Position numbers and translations under genes: made by a program. A stretch of DNA of 64,000 nt from Chitinophagales bacterium. GTDB lineage: Bacteria > Bacteroidota > Bacteroidia > Chitinophagales > Saprospiraceae. The notes under the pieces were generated by a model. It did not search any database, was not told the origin of the DNA, and was given only the letters and a program-made list of their open reading frames with translations. Shown one piece after another: positions 8,534 to 17,889 of the stretch. The DNA is taken from the NCBI GenBank assembly GCA_022360175.1, contig JAKSDI010000100.1:1-64000 (forward strand), in the 5' to 3' direction. The number at the start of each line of letters is the position of its first letter. The stretch's first letter is position 1.

Positions 8534-10459
8534 ATGAATATAAGTATTAATCCCTTCAGCACTCATCAAAAAGCTATAAAGTTATTTTTTGATCGATTTT
8601 TCATTTTTGCAATTTTCATTTTATTCTGTATTCCTTTGAGCTATTCTCAAAGCTCGGATGCCAGCTTCAAGCGTGCAACTCAAGCGACTACACTTTTGCG
8701 CAATGACCATGATCGCATTCCTCTCCAGCGGCTGGATACACTACGCATAGGCTATATTCAATTTGGCATCATGAATGATACCCGATTTCTAGATAGGTTA
8801 CAATCCTATACAGATATTCACATCGAAAAGATTCCGGAAAAGGGGCATGAACAATGGATTGAAGAGGTGCAACAAAAGTATAATCTTCTGATTTTAGAGA
8901 TCCAGGACTACCCTATTGGCCAGCGTGTCCCTCCTGTATTCGCTCAGGAAGATTTACTAAAACCACTTGCTCCATTAAAAAATACGATTACGGTTATAGT
9001 AGGAGAAGGCAGTATTTTCCAGCCAATGTTATGGATGCAGCAAGTACCCCAACTACTAATAGCCCCTCATCGCATGGATGAAGCACCTGATGTAGCTGCT
9101 CAAATTATCTTCGGAGGCTTGCCTGCTATCGGTAAATTGCTAGGCCCTATTCCTGGCACCCATTTCAAAAGAGGAGAAGGTTTTTCCACAGAAGCTTCAC
9201 GACTTGGTTATGCCCCTCCTGCTTATGTTGATATGGATAAAAAAATACTGGACGAATATATTGAAGCCATTATTGGGGAAGGAATAGAAGCAGCTGCTTT
9301 TCCTGGAGCGCAGGTCCTTGTTGCCCGAAAGGGAAAAGTTGTATACCATGAAGCATTTGGCCATCTGACAAAAAAACAGGAACAAGCCGTAAAAAAAGAT
9401 GCTATTTACGACCTGGCTTCTATTACTAAAATTTCCGGGCCTCTACCAGCCTTAATGAAATTACATGGCGAAGGTAAGTTTGAGCTGGATGCTCCACTAA
9501 AAAAGTATATCAAAGGCTTCAGCTTTTCTAATAAGGCGAAACTCACTTTCCGTCCTATGCTGGCACACCATGCCGGGCTTCGTCCATGGATTCCTTATTG
9601 GCGCAGTACACTCAGCTGGAATGAAAAATATCCGTGGAAAGAAGGCTGGGACGATGAAAAAATAAATGATTTCGACTTTCGTCAAAAAACCTTCCAGCAG
9701 GATTCTTCAGAACAATACACTATAAAAGTAACTGATCAGTTATGGCTCCATCACAAATACAAAAAACAGATGTACCGGGCTATTAAAAAATCTCCACTTA
9801 ATGAACAGAAAGAGTATGCCTACTCAGGCTTGCTATTTTACCTATTGCCAGATATCATAGAAAATATCAGTGGCCAGAATTATGTCCAATACCTGCATAC
9901 TCAGTTTTATGATAAGCTTGGTGCCGAACTTACTTATAAGCCTTTAGAAAAATATCCTCTAGAAAGAATTATACCAACAGAACGAGATACCTTTTTCAGA
10001 ATGCAGCTTCTACATGGTACGGTTCATGATGAAGGAGCTGCAATGATGGATGGTATTTCTGGTAATGCCGGCCTCTTTGGCACAGCAGAAGGCCTGGCAA
10101 AGCTGATGAGCTTATACCTCAATGAAGGAACATATGGAGGAGAGCAACTTATTGCAGCAAAAAGCATCCAGGAATTTACTCACTGTCATTATTGCGAAGA
10201 AGGCAATCGTCGTGGACTAGGCTTTGACAAACCTCTCATAGAATACGATGCCGAAAAAAGTACTGTAGCAGAGGAAGCAAGCCCTGTCAGCTACGGCCAT
10301 TCAGGTTATACCGGTACTTTCACCTGGGTAGACCCTGAACAGGAGTTAATTTATATATTCCTTTCCAATCGAGTGTATCCTACTCGTGCCAATAGAGGAA
10401 TATATGAGTTGAATATCAGACCAAGGATTCACGAAGCGATATACAAAGCACTGAAGTAA
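8534..10459 (+). CDS. Exported GH3 C-terminal-like domain fused to CubicO-type serine hydrolase
   Basis: This 641-residue protein has a signal anchor (about 19-40) and two parts. Residues about 45-225 resemble the C-terminal alpha/beta domain of family 3 glycoside hydrolases (ATTLLRNDHDRIPL at the start; AAQIIFGGLPAIGKLLGPIPG at the end). Residues about 235-640 are a beta-lactamase/CubicO-type hydrolase: S296-I-T-K299 in LASITKISGP, a YSG motif in YAYSGLLFYLL replacing Y-x-N, and HSG in YGHSGYTGTF replacing KTG. In Bacteroidota, full GH3 (NagZ-like)-CubicO fusions are known; here the GH3 TIM-barrel with its catalytic Asp is absent. The hydrolase half looks intact. The substrate is unknown; cell-wall peptide or ester hydrolysis is likely. 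Confidence 0.82.
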   Translation: MNISINPFSTHQKAIKLFFDRFFIFAIFILFCIPLSYSQSSDASFKRATQATTLLRNDHDRIPLQRLDTLRIGYIQFGIMNDTRFLDRLQSYTDIHIEKIPEKGHEQWIEEVQQKYNLLILEIQDYPIGQRVPPVFAQEDLLKPLAPLKNTITVIVGEGSIFQPMLWMQQVPQLLIAPHRMDEAPDVAAQIIFGGLPAIGKLLGPIPGTHFKRGEGFSTEASRLGYAPPAYVDMDKKILDEYIEAIIGEGIEAAAFPGAQVLVARKGKVVYHEAFGHLTKKQEQAVKKDAIYDLASITKISGPLPALMKLHGEGKFELDAPLKKYIKGFSFSNKAKLTFRPMLAHHAGLRPWIPYWRSTLSWNEKYPWKEGWDDEKINDFDFRQKTFQQDSSEQYTIKVTDQLWLHHKYKKQMYRAIKKSPLNEQKEYAYSGLLFYLLPDIIENISGQNYVQYLHTQFYDKLGAELTYKPLEKYPLERIIPTERDTFFRMQLLHGTVHDEGAAMMDGISGNAGLFGTAEGLAKLMSLYLNEGTYGGEQLIAAKSIQEFTHCHYCEEGNRRGLGFDKPLIEYDAEKSTVAEEASPVSYGHSGYTGTFTWVDPEQELIYIFLSNRVYPTRANRGIYELNIRPRIHEAIYKALK

Positions 10460-10596
10460 TTACTGGCCTCCTAATCAATAGGGTAGTTCTCGCAGATTTC
10501 GCAGAGGAACACAGATTTTAAGGTTATTCACAACTGTTGCAAGTTTAGAATAGTCCACTAATTGCACTGATTACACAAATTTCAATTGCTTAATTA

Positions 10597-10671
10597 TAAG
10601 TGCCAAGACAAATTAAATCACATATTATTTTGAGCCAATATAATGGTAACACAATTTTGTCTTAGCACTTA
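10597..10671. repeat. 75-bp MITE-like inverted repeat
   Basis: Left end TAAGTGCCAAGACAAATT (10597-10614) matches the reverse complement of the right end AATTTTGTCTTAGCACTTA (10653-10671) with one mismatch and one gap. The centre (about 38 bases) is not symmetric. The size and terminal inverted repeats resemble a tiny non-autonomous mobile element or a large hairpin. No other copy was noticed in the window. Confidence 0.5.
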
Positions 10672-10735
10672 TTTCTTTCATCATAGAAGACGAAATAATC
10701 CATTATTTTGAAATTACGCGTTAGTTAATTAAACT

Positions 10736-10775
10736 GAGAAGAGGTTTTCGATTTAACAATCGAAAACCTCTTCTC
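10736..10775. terminator. Perfect 18-bp hairpin between convergent genes
   Basis: Arms 10736-10753 (GAGAAGAGGTTTTCGATT) and 10758-10775 are perfectly complementary, around a TAAC loop. It sits between the ends of the fusion hydrolase gene and aceA and could stop transcription from both sides. Neither flank has a long T-run, so the terminator call is tentative. Confidence 0.55.
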
Positions 10776-10981
10776 TAAAAAGAAGCAACCTGCGGGCGAC
10801 GTACTTAAGATTACGTTTAGGATAAGTTATTCATTAATAACTCGTCCCACCTTAACAGGATTTTTAAATCTTCCTTATTGCAAAAGGAGAGTTTTGTTAT
10901 AAAAAATCAAGATACTGTGTAGTCTTATTCAGCAATAAGAAATGATAATATGGGGAACGAGGTTTTGAACAAAGTTTATAC

Positions 10982-12256
10982 CTATACAAATTGCTCTTCC
11001 TCCGTACTACCAGTCATAGCCACCGTAGAAGCTCCCTGTTGAATAGTATTTTGCAGATAGTCAAAATAGCCCGTTCCTACAAAGCTTTGATGTTTGATAG
11101 CCGCAAAGCCTTCATTTGCCAAAGCAAATTCGCGTTCCTGTAATTCTGAATAACCAGCCATTCCACGGCTCTTATATGCTTTAGATAATTCAAACATGCT
11201 GGTATTCAGCGCGTGGAAGCCAGCCAGCGTAATAAACTGGAATTTATATCCCAGCTCAGCTAAATCTTCCCGGAAGGAAAGCATTTGCTCGCGGCTCAGA
11301 TTAGCAGCCCAATTGAAACTGGGAGAGCAATTGTATGCCAGCATTTTACCAGGATATTTTTCGTGGATAGCATCTGCAAAAGCTTTAGCCTGCTCCAAAT
11401 CAGGATGACCGGTTTCCATCCAAATCAAATCGGCATAAGGAGCATAAGCCAATCCACGACTAATACATTGATCAATACCATTCCTTACATGGAAAAAACC
11501 TTCTGTAGAACGCTCATCCGTTACAAATGGCTGATCATTGGGATCGATATCGCTGGTCAGTAAATTAGCAGCATCTGCATCTGTACGTGCAATAAGAATA
11601 GTAGACACTCCACATACATCTGCAGCCAACCTTGCTGCGATCAGTTTATTTACTGCTTCCTGGGTAGGTACAAGTACCTTGCCTCCCAGGTGTCCACACT
11701 TTTTAGCACTTGACAATTGATCTTCAAAATGAACCCCTGCAGCACCCGCAGCAATCATGCCCTTCATTAATTCATAAGCATTTAGATTCCCACCAAAGCC
11801 AGCTTCTGCATCAGCAACAATAGGAGCTAAATAATCCGTGGTACCTTGACCACTTACTGATTGTATTTGATCTCTTCTCAACAGGGCATTGTTGATCCTT
11901 TTTACTACTTCAGGTACAGAATTGACCGGATATAAGGATTGATCAGGATACATAGTCCCACTGAGATTATTATCAGCAGCTACCTGCCAACCGCTTAGAT
12001 AGATTGCATCAAGCCCGGCCATTACTTCTTGTACAGCCTGATTTCCCGTAAGGGCTCCAAGGCCCGCCACAAAAGGCTGGGTATTCAGCTTATGCCATAA
12101 CTTCTGAGCGCCAAGCCGAGCCAGAGTATATTCTATTTGAATGCTGCCTCGCAATTTCAATACTTCCTCAGCAGTGTAAGGACGACGAATATTTGTCCAA
12201 CGTGGATTAGTCGCCCAATCCGTTTTTAATTGGTGAATCAATATGTCTTGGTTCAT
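10982..12256 (-). CDS. aceA: Isocitrate lyase
   Basis: This enzyme splits isocitrate into glyoxylate and succinate, the first step of the glyoxylate shunt. The 424-residue length matches the compact bacterial form. The signature KKCGHLGGK is at 185-193 with catalytic C187. Other conserved blocks are [41 protein letters not shown] and YNCSPSFNW. It lies 101 bases downstream of aceB on the same strand, giving an aceBA operon. The operon is probably controlled from the 229-base divergent region upstream of aceB, where a RamB-like regulator gene and a palindrome are found. Confidence 0.97.
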   Translation of the reverse strand: MNQDILIHQLKTDWATNPRWTNIRRPYTAEEVLKLRGSIQIEYTLARLGAQKLWHKLNTQPFVAGLGALTGNQAVQEVMAGLDAIYLSGWQVAADNNLSGTMYPDQSLYPVNSVPEVVKRINNALLRRDQIQSVSGQGTTDYLAPIVADAEAGFGGNLNAYELMKGMIAAGAAGVHFEDQLSSAKKCGHLGGKVLVPTQEAVNKLIAARLAADVCGVSTILIARTDADAANLLTSDIDPNDQPFVTDERSTEGFFHVRNGIDQCISRGLAYAPYADLIWMETGHPDLEQAKAFADAIHEKYPGKMLAYNCSPSFNWAANLSREQMLSFREDLAELGYKFQFITLAGFHALNTSMFELSKAYKSRGMAGYSELQEREFALANEGFAAIKHQSFVGTGYFDYLQNTIQQGASTVAMTGSTEEEQFV

Positions 12257-12357
12257 AATGGATATGTTGTGATGTTGTGATGTCCCAACTTCGCTTATCA
12301 GCTACGTCGGGCGAAGGGTGATGCGGTGATTGGTGAGTAGGGATTCATAATAAGTTT

Positions 12358-13974
12358 TTAATCAATCAGTTCGTATGCTGGCAGAGTCAGGAATTCTGTA
12401 TACTCATTTTCGGTAACCAATTGATCAAATAGTCTTATAGCTTCTGTGAAGCGACCATTTTTAAATGCTTCTTCACCTACATAAGACTGAATTTTTTCCA
12501 GTTCCTCATTCCGTAGTTGTTCGTATAAATCTTTATTTACAAGACGGCCATCTTCTAAGGTAGCACTGTGATGTATCCATTCCCACACCTGGGTACGGCT
12601 GATCTCAGCTGTTGCAGCATCTTCCATTTTATGATAGATCGCAGCAGCACCATTTCCACGCAGCCAGCTCTCTATATAGAGTATTCCCACATTAATATTT
12701 TCGCGTAAGCCTGTTTCAGTAATACTTCCGTCAGGAACAGCCAATAAGTCTGTAGCACTTTTTTGAACATCTTCTCTCCGCAGGCTTATTTGGTTAGGTT
12801 GAGGCATGTATTCATCAAAAACCTCCATAGCCACACTTACCAGTCCAGGATGAGCAACCCAGGTGCCATCATGACCTTCCTGAACCTCTCTAAGTTTATC
12901 TTGCCGTACTTTTTCCAGTGCGTTTTCATTTGCTTCAGCATCATTTTTGATCGGGATTTGTGCAGCCATTCCCCCCATTGCATGTACCCCTCTACGATGA
13001 CAGGTTTTGATTACCATCTGAGCATATGTTTTCATAAAAGGCACCTCCATCGTCACCTGTGCGCGGTCTGGCATCGTTCGATTTGGAAACTGTTTGAATT
13101 TTTTGATAAAAGAGAAAATATAATCCCACCGCCCACAATTAAGCCCGGCAGAATGTTTTCTTAATTCGTACAAAATTTCATCTAATTCAAAGGAAGCCAG
13201 TATTGTTTCAATGAGCACGGTGGCTTTAATTGTGCCTTGAGGAATTCCTAAAATAGATTGTGCATAAACAAATACGTCATTCCACAAGCGTGCTTCTAAA
13301 TGGCTTTCCAGCTTTGGTAAATAAAAATAAGGACCACTACCACTAGCGATTAGATTTTTTGCATTGTGAAAAAAATACAGCCCAAAATCTACCAGGCTTC
13401 CACTCAGGTATTCGCCATCCAATAGAAGATGCTTTTCTTCCAGATGCCAGCCTCGTGGGCGAACCATAAGCGTAGCTATTTTATCATTGAGATGATAATG
13501 CTTACCATTCTTTGGATTGGTAAAATTTATGGTGCGATTGACGGCATCGCGCAAATTGATCTGTCCTCTTATATTGTTATCCCAACTAGGCGTATTACTA
13601 TCTTCAAAATCTGCCATAAAGACCTTGGCTCCGGAATTGAGCGCATTGATAATCATTTTTCGATCAACAGGCCCTGTTATTTCAACCCTTCTATCTAGCA
13701 AATCAGGAGGAAGTGGTGCCACTTTCCATTCGGATAACCGTATTGCTTCTGTTTCTGGTAAAAAATTGGGCAGTATACCTTCATCGATAGATTGCTGTCG
13801 TACAATTCTTTTTTCTAGGAGTTGCAAGCGGCGTTTATTAAACTGATGATGTAACTGCTCTAAAAAACCAAGGGCTTCAGGTGTAAGTATGCGTTCGTAA
13901 TCAGCTGTGATAGCCGCTGTAATTTCTATTCCCGATGGTTTCGACATAACTTGCTGTTCTGTTAAATGCTCCAT
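12358..13974 (-). CDS. aceB: Malate synthase A
   Basis: This enzyme condenses glyoxylate with acetyl-CoA to malate, completing the glyoxylate shunt with aceA. At 538 residues it is the usual length of the A isoform. Conserved blocks include [52 protein letters not shown], the [12 protein letters not shown] segment with the catalytic Arg region nearby, [12 protein letters not shown], and [10 protein letters not shown]. Near the C-terminus, [10 protein letters not shown] carries the family's conserved motif. It is the first gene of the leftward aceBA unit. The start ATG at 13974 is 79 bases from the palindrome at 14053-14069. Confidence 0.97.
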   Translation of the reverse strand: MEHLTEQQVMSKPSGIEITAAITADYERILTPEALGFLEQLHHQFNKRRLQLLEKRIVRQQSIDEGILPNFLPETEAIRLSEWKVAPLPPDLLDRRVEITGPVDRKMIINALNSGAKVFMADFEDSNTPSWDNNIRGQINLRDAVNRTINFTNPKNGKHYHLNDKIATLMVRPRGWHLEEKHLLLDGEYLSGSLVDFGLYFFHNAKNLIASGSGPYFYLPKLESHLEARLWNDVFVYAQSILGIPQGTIKATVLIETILASFELDEILYELRKHSAGLNCGRWDYIFSFIKKFKQFPNRTMPDRAQVTMEVPFMKTYAQMVIKTCHRRGVHAMGGMAAQIPIKNDAEANENALEKVRQDKLREVQEGHDGTWVAHPGLVSVAMEVFDEYMPQPNQISLRREDVQKSATDLLAVPDGSITETGLRENINVGILYIESWLRGNGAAAIYHKMEDAATAEISRTQVWEWIHHSATLEDGRLVNKDLYEQLRNEELEKIQSYVGEEAFKNGRFTEAIRLFDQLVTENEYTEFLTLPAYELID

Positions 13975-14052
13975 TGTTTTCTGATTCTTTATATTCCTGG
14001 AAAAGAAGAAAAATAACTGATTGCATTACAATAATACAGGTTTTGATATCAA

Positions 14053-14069
14053 TAGCGGAAATTCCGCTA
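14053..14069. promoter_or_regulatory. 17-bp palindrome, candidate operator of the glyoxylate-shunt regulator
   Basis: TAGCGGAA-A-TTCCGCTA is a perfect odd palindrome in the divergent region between aceB (start 13974) and the RamB/ScfR-like regulator gene (start 14212). The half-site TCCGCTAATA (14063-14072) recurs exactly at 15716-15725, just upstream of a promoter-like box for the gene at 15851. Binding by the adjacent regulator is inference. Confidence 0.6.
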
Positions 14070-14211
14070 ATAGAATACGTTTCTCAAATTCACCTTTTAT
14101 CCAGTTTTAAATAATTGTTAACTTGCAGAATAAAACAGTGCAAAGACTCATACAATTAGCTTAGAACGGAATTGACAGTAGAAGTTTTTTACAACATCAA
14201 AGGTGTATAAG

Positions 14212-15714
14212 ATGCTGACGGAAGCAGATATTATCAAGCTATTATTTGGATTCAAGCTAAAATACCTAAGACAGAATAAGGGATTGAGTTTGGAAGAACT
14301 AGCTACTCAGTCAGGTTTATCCAAATCCTATATTCATGATCTGGAAAAAGGAAAGAAGTATCCTAAAGTAGCAAAAATTAGTACTTTGGCGAATGCTTTA
14401 GAGGTAGAGTATGACTATCTGGTATCTCGTCGGGCATCAAAAAGAATGCAGCCGGTAGTAGATTTACTAACTTCCGACTTACTCAAAGAATTTCCACTAG
14501 GCGAATTTGGGGTTTCTACTGATAAGTTGGTAGAATTACTTGCCAATACTCCTGAAAAAGTTAATGCCTTTATAGAAACGATAATGAATATTACCCGTCA
14601 TTATCAGCTAGATAGAGAGCATTTATATTTTACGGCCTTACGTTCTTATCAAAATCTACACGATAATTATTTTCCTGAACTGGAAGAAGCGGCTAGTACA
14701 TGCTGTAAAGCATTAAATATTCCTTCTGGGCAGCGCCTTTCTCTACATATCTTAGAAGATCTTTTAAAGAAGGTTTATGCTATTAGTATTGATAGGGAAC
14801 AACTCAGCCAGCAATTAGATTCAGAAAATTGTCGCTCCTATTATGCTGCTAATAAAAAGGTGATTTTTTTGAGGAAAGGCCTATCAACCGCACAGGAACG
14901 GTTTATCCTTTGCAGAGAATTGGGATTTCAATACCTGGGATTAAATCCGCGCCCTTATGAAACCCGAATACTTGAAGTTGCTGATTTTGAAACACTCCTA
15001 AATAACTTTCGAGCTAGCTATTTTGCTTCAGCCCTTGTCATGAATGAGGAAGAGATGATTCGAGATATAGAGATATGGTCTAATGAGAATATCTGGAATC
15101 CTAATGCTCTATCGGCAATACTTAATAAATACGAAGCGACTCCTGAGATGTTATTACAACGCCTTACCAACCTCCTCCCCCATCACTTTGGATTATCTGA
15201 TCTTTTTTTTATTCGTCTGCAAGCTCCCGAAAATTTAAATCACTATCGCATGACAAAGGAGTTACATCTTTCCCGATTGCACAGTCCATATGCCAATGCC
15301 CTTAATGAACATTACTGTCGCCGCTGGGTATCTGTCAATATTATCAAACAAGCACGTCACACCAAGCAGAAGGATATTCTAATTCAAGCACAAGTAAGCC
15401 AGTATCCTGATATAGCATCACCTCATTATGGCAGGCGATCTGAAGCTTCTTATTTATGCCTTTCAATGGCAAGAACACAGGCTAATTCCGAAGGGGCTTA
15501 CAGCAGTGTTACCCTGGGCTTACAAGTAAATGAACCCTTACGTGCTCGCTTTCGATTTCTCAGTGATCCTAATTTAGCTACAAGGGTCGTAAATACAACT
15601 TGTGAGCGTTGTAGCATTTCTGATTGTGAGGCTAGAGTATGTCCTGCTAGTGCACTGGAAGAAAAGACCTCTTCACAAAAAACACTGGAACTATTAAGGA
15701 TGCTAGACTATTAA
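14212..15714 (+). CDS. RamB/ScfR-like XRE transcriptional regulator (DUF2083 type)
   Basis: This 500-residue regulator has an N-terminal Cro/C1 HTH (about 8-62: LKYLRQNKGLSLEELATQSGLSKSYIHDLEKGKKYPK). A central IrrE-like/ImmA-like region and a C-terminal part ending in a Cys-rich motif CERCSISDCEARVCPAS follow. This is the architecture of the short-chain fatty acyl / RamB group (DUF2083). RamB in Corynebacterium controls acetate-metabolism genes including aceA and aceB. Divergent placement next to aceBA fits the same role here. The Cys cluster could bind a metal or Fe-S ligand. I use ATG 14212; a GTG three codons upstream (14203) is also possible. Whether it represses or activates is not visible. 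Confidence 0.85.
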   Translation: MLTEADIIKLLFGFKLKYLRQNKGLSLEELATQSGLSKSYIHDLEKGKKYPKVAKISTLANALEVEYDYLVSRRASKRMQPVVDLLTSDLLKEFPLGEFGVSTDKLVELLANTPEKVNAFIETIMNITRHYQLDREHLYFTALRSYQNLHDNYFPELEEAASTCCKALNIPSGQRLSLHILEDLLKKVYAISIDREQLSQQLDSENCRSYYAANKKVIFLRKGLSTAQERFILCRELGFQYLGLNPRPYETRILEVADFETLLNNFRASYFASALVMNEEEMIRDIEIWSNENIWNPNALSAILNKYEATPEMLLQRLTNLLPHHFGLSDLFFIRLQAPENLNHYRMTKELHLSRLHSPYANALNEHYCRRWVSVNIIKQARHTKQKDILIQAQVSQYPDIASPHYGRRSEASYLCLSMARTQANSEGAYSSVTLGLQVNEPLRARFRFLSDPNLATRVVNTTCERCSISDCEARVCPASALEEKTSSQKTLELLRMLDY

Positions 15715-15731
15715 ATCCGCTAATAATTTTG

Positions 15732-15739
15732 TATCTTTG
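15732..15739 (+). promoter_or_regulatory. Bacteroidota-type -7 box (TATCTTTG)
   Basis: TATCTTTG matches the TAnnTTTG -7 consensus of the Bacteroidota primary sigma factor. It lies 112 bases before the start of the secreted protein gene at 15851. No clear TTTG -33 box is seen at the normal spacing. Instead, a half-site identical to the upstream palindrome (TCCGCTAATA, 15716-15725) overlaps that region. Confidence 0.4.
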
Positions 15740-15850
15740 TCTTACTCAAAACGCTCTTATATTCATTTAAAAAACATAGTTCTCTTTATCTCAATTACAC
15801 AAAATACATCCCTACAAGACGATTTTTAATTAACCAAATGATTCAATATC

Positions 15851-17506
15851 ATGTTTAAACAAGTATCTCTTATTGTAGTAAGCCTATTACTACTTACAAA
15901 CTATTCTGGCTTTTCTCAAAAAGTTAAATGGGAAAAAATCAAAACAGCCTATACTCAATTACCTTCCAAACCACTGCCTCCAGAGTTTACCACCTATTCG
16001 GTAAAAGTTTATGGTGGATATAGCGATCAGATTGCTGGTGCTGGCCTTACAAAAGCAGACTTGGCAAAAAAGATTGCAATGGATGGTTTTAAGAGAGTAG
16101 ACAATGGGCACTTCCGCGTCGTTGTTCAGTTGGGCTATTTCCGCACAGAAAACGTAAAAACTAACACTCTTGAGCGTGTTAAGGAAGATAAGGAAGGTAA
16201 CAAAACCAAGTATTATCGCTACACAAAAAGCTTCCAGTATTACATGCCTATTTCTATGCAAATTACCGATTATAAAGGCAATGTAATAGAGGAAAGAGTC
16301 TTATCAGGCAGCTCCAATGCTCAAACCTGGACCAGTAAAGAATACTCCAAAGCTTCAGAGCTAAATGATTGGTATTATAAAAATCGGACTACTACCAGAA
16401 ATGGACTGATCAAAAGCCACATCAATAGTGTGTTATCTAATGCCAGTTCTTCCATTCGAACAAAATACGATTACCAGCACATTAGCAATCATTCCGATTG
16501 GATGGAAGAAGTAAGAAAGGTACCAGAAGAAGAAGCTTTCCTGAAGCACATTGATAATGTAAGAAAGGTATTTGCCGATATGAAGCCAGATGAATCAATA
16601 GATCAGATGAAAGAAAAAGTAAAACCTGCAATTGACTACTGGGCCAGCCTTTTAGATTTATATGATGCAGGCCACAAAAAAGAGCGCAAAGTAGTACACG
16701 CATGTACCTATAATATAGCGGTTACTTTCTTCTGGCTCGATGATTTGGACAGTGCTTATAAATATGCTACTGATTGTATAAACATTGGATGGAAAGAAAC
16801 ACGCCCTAAAACCTTACAGAGAGAAATTGAAGCCATCAGGAAGTTGTTTGCTGCCAACAACATCACGTCCCGACACCTTAAAAGAGATATTGAAAATGCG
16901 ACACCTCCTTCTAATGCTGCAGCCATGGGAGAACTTGCCATGGAAGATGGTGGTGCTGCTGCTAATGCTGTAAACAAGGAAGGTTATGTGATCACAAGTA
17001 ATGGAGATAGCCTGGCTGGGCAATTCGTAATCAATACAGAGGCGAGTGAAGAGCTTACTTTTGGACCTAATGGCAATATTAGTTTTGTTTATGTAAGTGA
17101 TGGTATGGAAAAGAAAAATACGCTTAATCCCGCGGAGACTAAAGCTTTTGCTATGGACAAACGCTATTTTGCGATCATTCCGTTTGCTCCTGGTTCTGAC
17201 CCTGATGCAGAAGAACAGGCATGTATTATGGAATGTCTTTATGATTCTAATCCCGTATCAGTATACACTTACTGCCCCTATGATGATCAACTAGGTGAAG
17301 AAGAGGTGGAGTTTGCTTTCCGCAAAAAAGAAGGAGGCCTCGTTTCTACAAAGGATACTCAATTCTTACTTTTTGGAAAAGGGCTTGCTAAATATTTTGA
17401 AGACTGCTCTGATTTAAAAGAACTAGCTGCTGCTGGTGAGTTTAAACACAATAAGAAAGATATTATCCGTGCCGCACGGGTATATGCAGAATTATGTCAG
17501 GAGTAG
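15851..17506 (+). CDS. Exported protein of unknown function
   Basis: This 551-residue protein has a signal peptide (1-22, cleavage near SGFSQ). I recognise no family. Residues about 40-200 look like an alpha/beta lipoprotein-type domain rich in Tyr and Lys (KVYGGYSDQIAGAGLTKADLAKK...). A TPR-like helical part at about 225-335 contains YNIAVTFFWLDDLDSAYKYATDCINIGW. After an Ala-rich linker (about 355-380), the C-terminal part begins VNKEGYVITSNGDSLAGQF, a phrase often seen in Bacteroidota proteins that describe cell-surface or stress states. No T9SS sorting domain is present. It lies downstream of the RamB-like regulator, with its own putative promoter. Confidence 0.75.
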   Translation: MFKQVSLIVVSLLLLTNYSGFSQKVKWEKIKTAYTQLPSKPLPPEFTTYSVKVYGGYSDQIAGAGLTKADLAKKIAMDGFKRVDNGHFRVVVQLGYFRTENVKTNTLERVKEDKEGNKTKYYRYTKSFQYYMPISMQITDYKGNVIEERVLSGSSNAQTWTSKEYSKASELNDWYYKNRTTTRNGLIKSHINSVLSNASSSIRTKYDYQHISNHSDWMEEVRKVPEEEAFLKHIDNVRKVFADMKPDESIDQMKEKVKPAIDYWASLLDLYDAGHKKERKVVHACTYNIAVTFFWLDDLDSAYKYATDCINIGWKETRPKTLQREIEAIRKLFAANNITSRHLKRDIENATPPSNAAAMGELAMEDGGAAANAVNKEGYVITSNGDSLAGQFVINTEASEELTFGPNGNISFVYVSDGMEKKNTLNPAETKAFAMDKRYFAIIPFAPGSDPDAEEQACIMECLYDSNPVSVYTYCPYDDQLGEEEVEFAFRKKEGGLVSTKDTQFLLFGKGLAKYFEDCSDLKELAAAGEFKHNKKDIIRAARVYAELCQE

Positions 17507-17510
17507 AATA

Positions 17511-17838
17511 AGAGCTTGTTTGGAAATTATTAATTGGTCTGCAAATGCCCCTTTTTTGTTTATACATCAGCTATTTTTCGCTACGTACTTAAGTAAGAGA
17601 GCACATTTAATTCATCTTTTTATGGTGGTATCTTTTTACCCATATCTGCGTTGCGTACTCGTGTTAATAACTTTGGCTATTACACTCCGCCGCGTCTTGA
17701 TCTGATCAAAAATCTACTCGACCAAAAAAGCAACCTAATTATGCTCGCTTACTTAATCAGTATGCAGCTCTAAATGAGCTTTGTTTAAACAAAAAATGAT
17801 CTATTTTCGACTCAAAGAACAAATCCCAAACAAGCTCT
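17511..17838. repeat. 328-bp long imperfect palindrome with 13-bp perfect terminal inverted repeats
   Basis: The ends are AGAGCTTGTTTGG (17511-17523) and its exact complement (17826-17838). The arms remain alignable inward: TTAAGTAAGAGAGC (17589-17602) pairs with GCTCGCTTACTTAA (17743-17756) with one mismatch, TTTTTTGTTTA near 17552 pairs with TAAACAAAAAA near 17786, and further matches reach the centre near 17674. It begins five bases after the stop codon of the preceding gene. It has no transposase frame. Similar ends occur at 52851-52880 and, reversed and shortened, at 22393-22471. It is either a MITE-like element or a structured RNA/terminator repeat. Confidence 0.65.
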
Positions 17839-17846
17839 AAACCATT

Positions 17847-17879
17847 TCTCGGGTTTTGGTTGTATATCAAAACCCGAGA
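17847..17879. terminator. Hairpin terminator between convergent genes
   Basis: TCTCGGGTTTTG (17847-17858) pairs perfectly with CAAAACCCGAGA (17868-17879) around a 9-base loop, immediately before the end of the leftward serine hydrolase gene. Confidence 0.75.
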
Positions 17880-17889
17880 TCATTGGTGT

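Larger units (their letters stand above)
10460..10981. other. Intergenic region with repeat remnants and hairpins
   Basis: This 522-base gap lies between convergent genes. It holds phrases such as CGCAGATTTCGCAGAGGA (10489-10506) and TCCACTAATTGCACTGATTA (10554-10573). A similar phrase, TCCACTAATTACACGGATTG, occurs at 10.4 kb versus 50.4 kb, so these look like dispersed intergenic repeats. The gap also contains a 75-bp inverted repeat (10597-10671) and a perfect 18-bp hairpin (10736-10775), listed separately. No coding sequence is supported. Confidence 0.5.
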
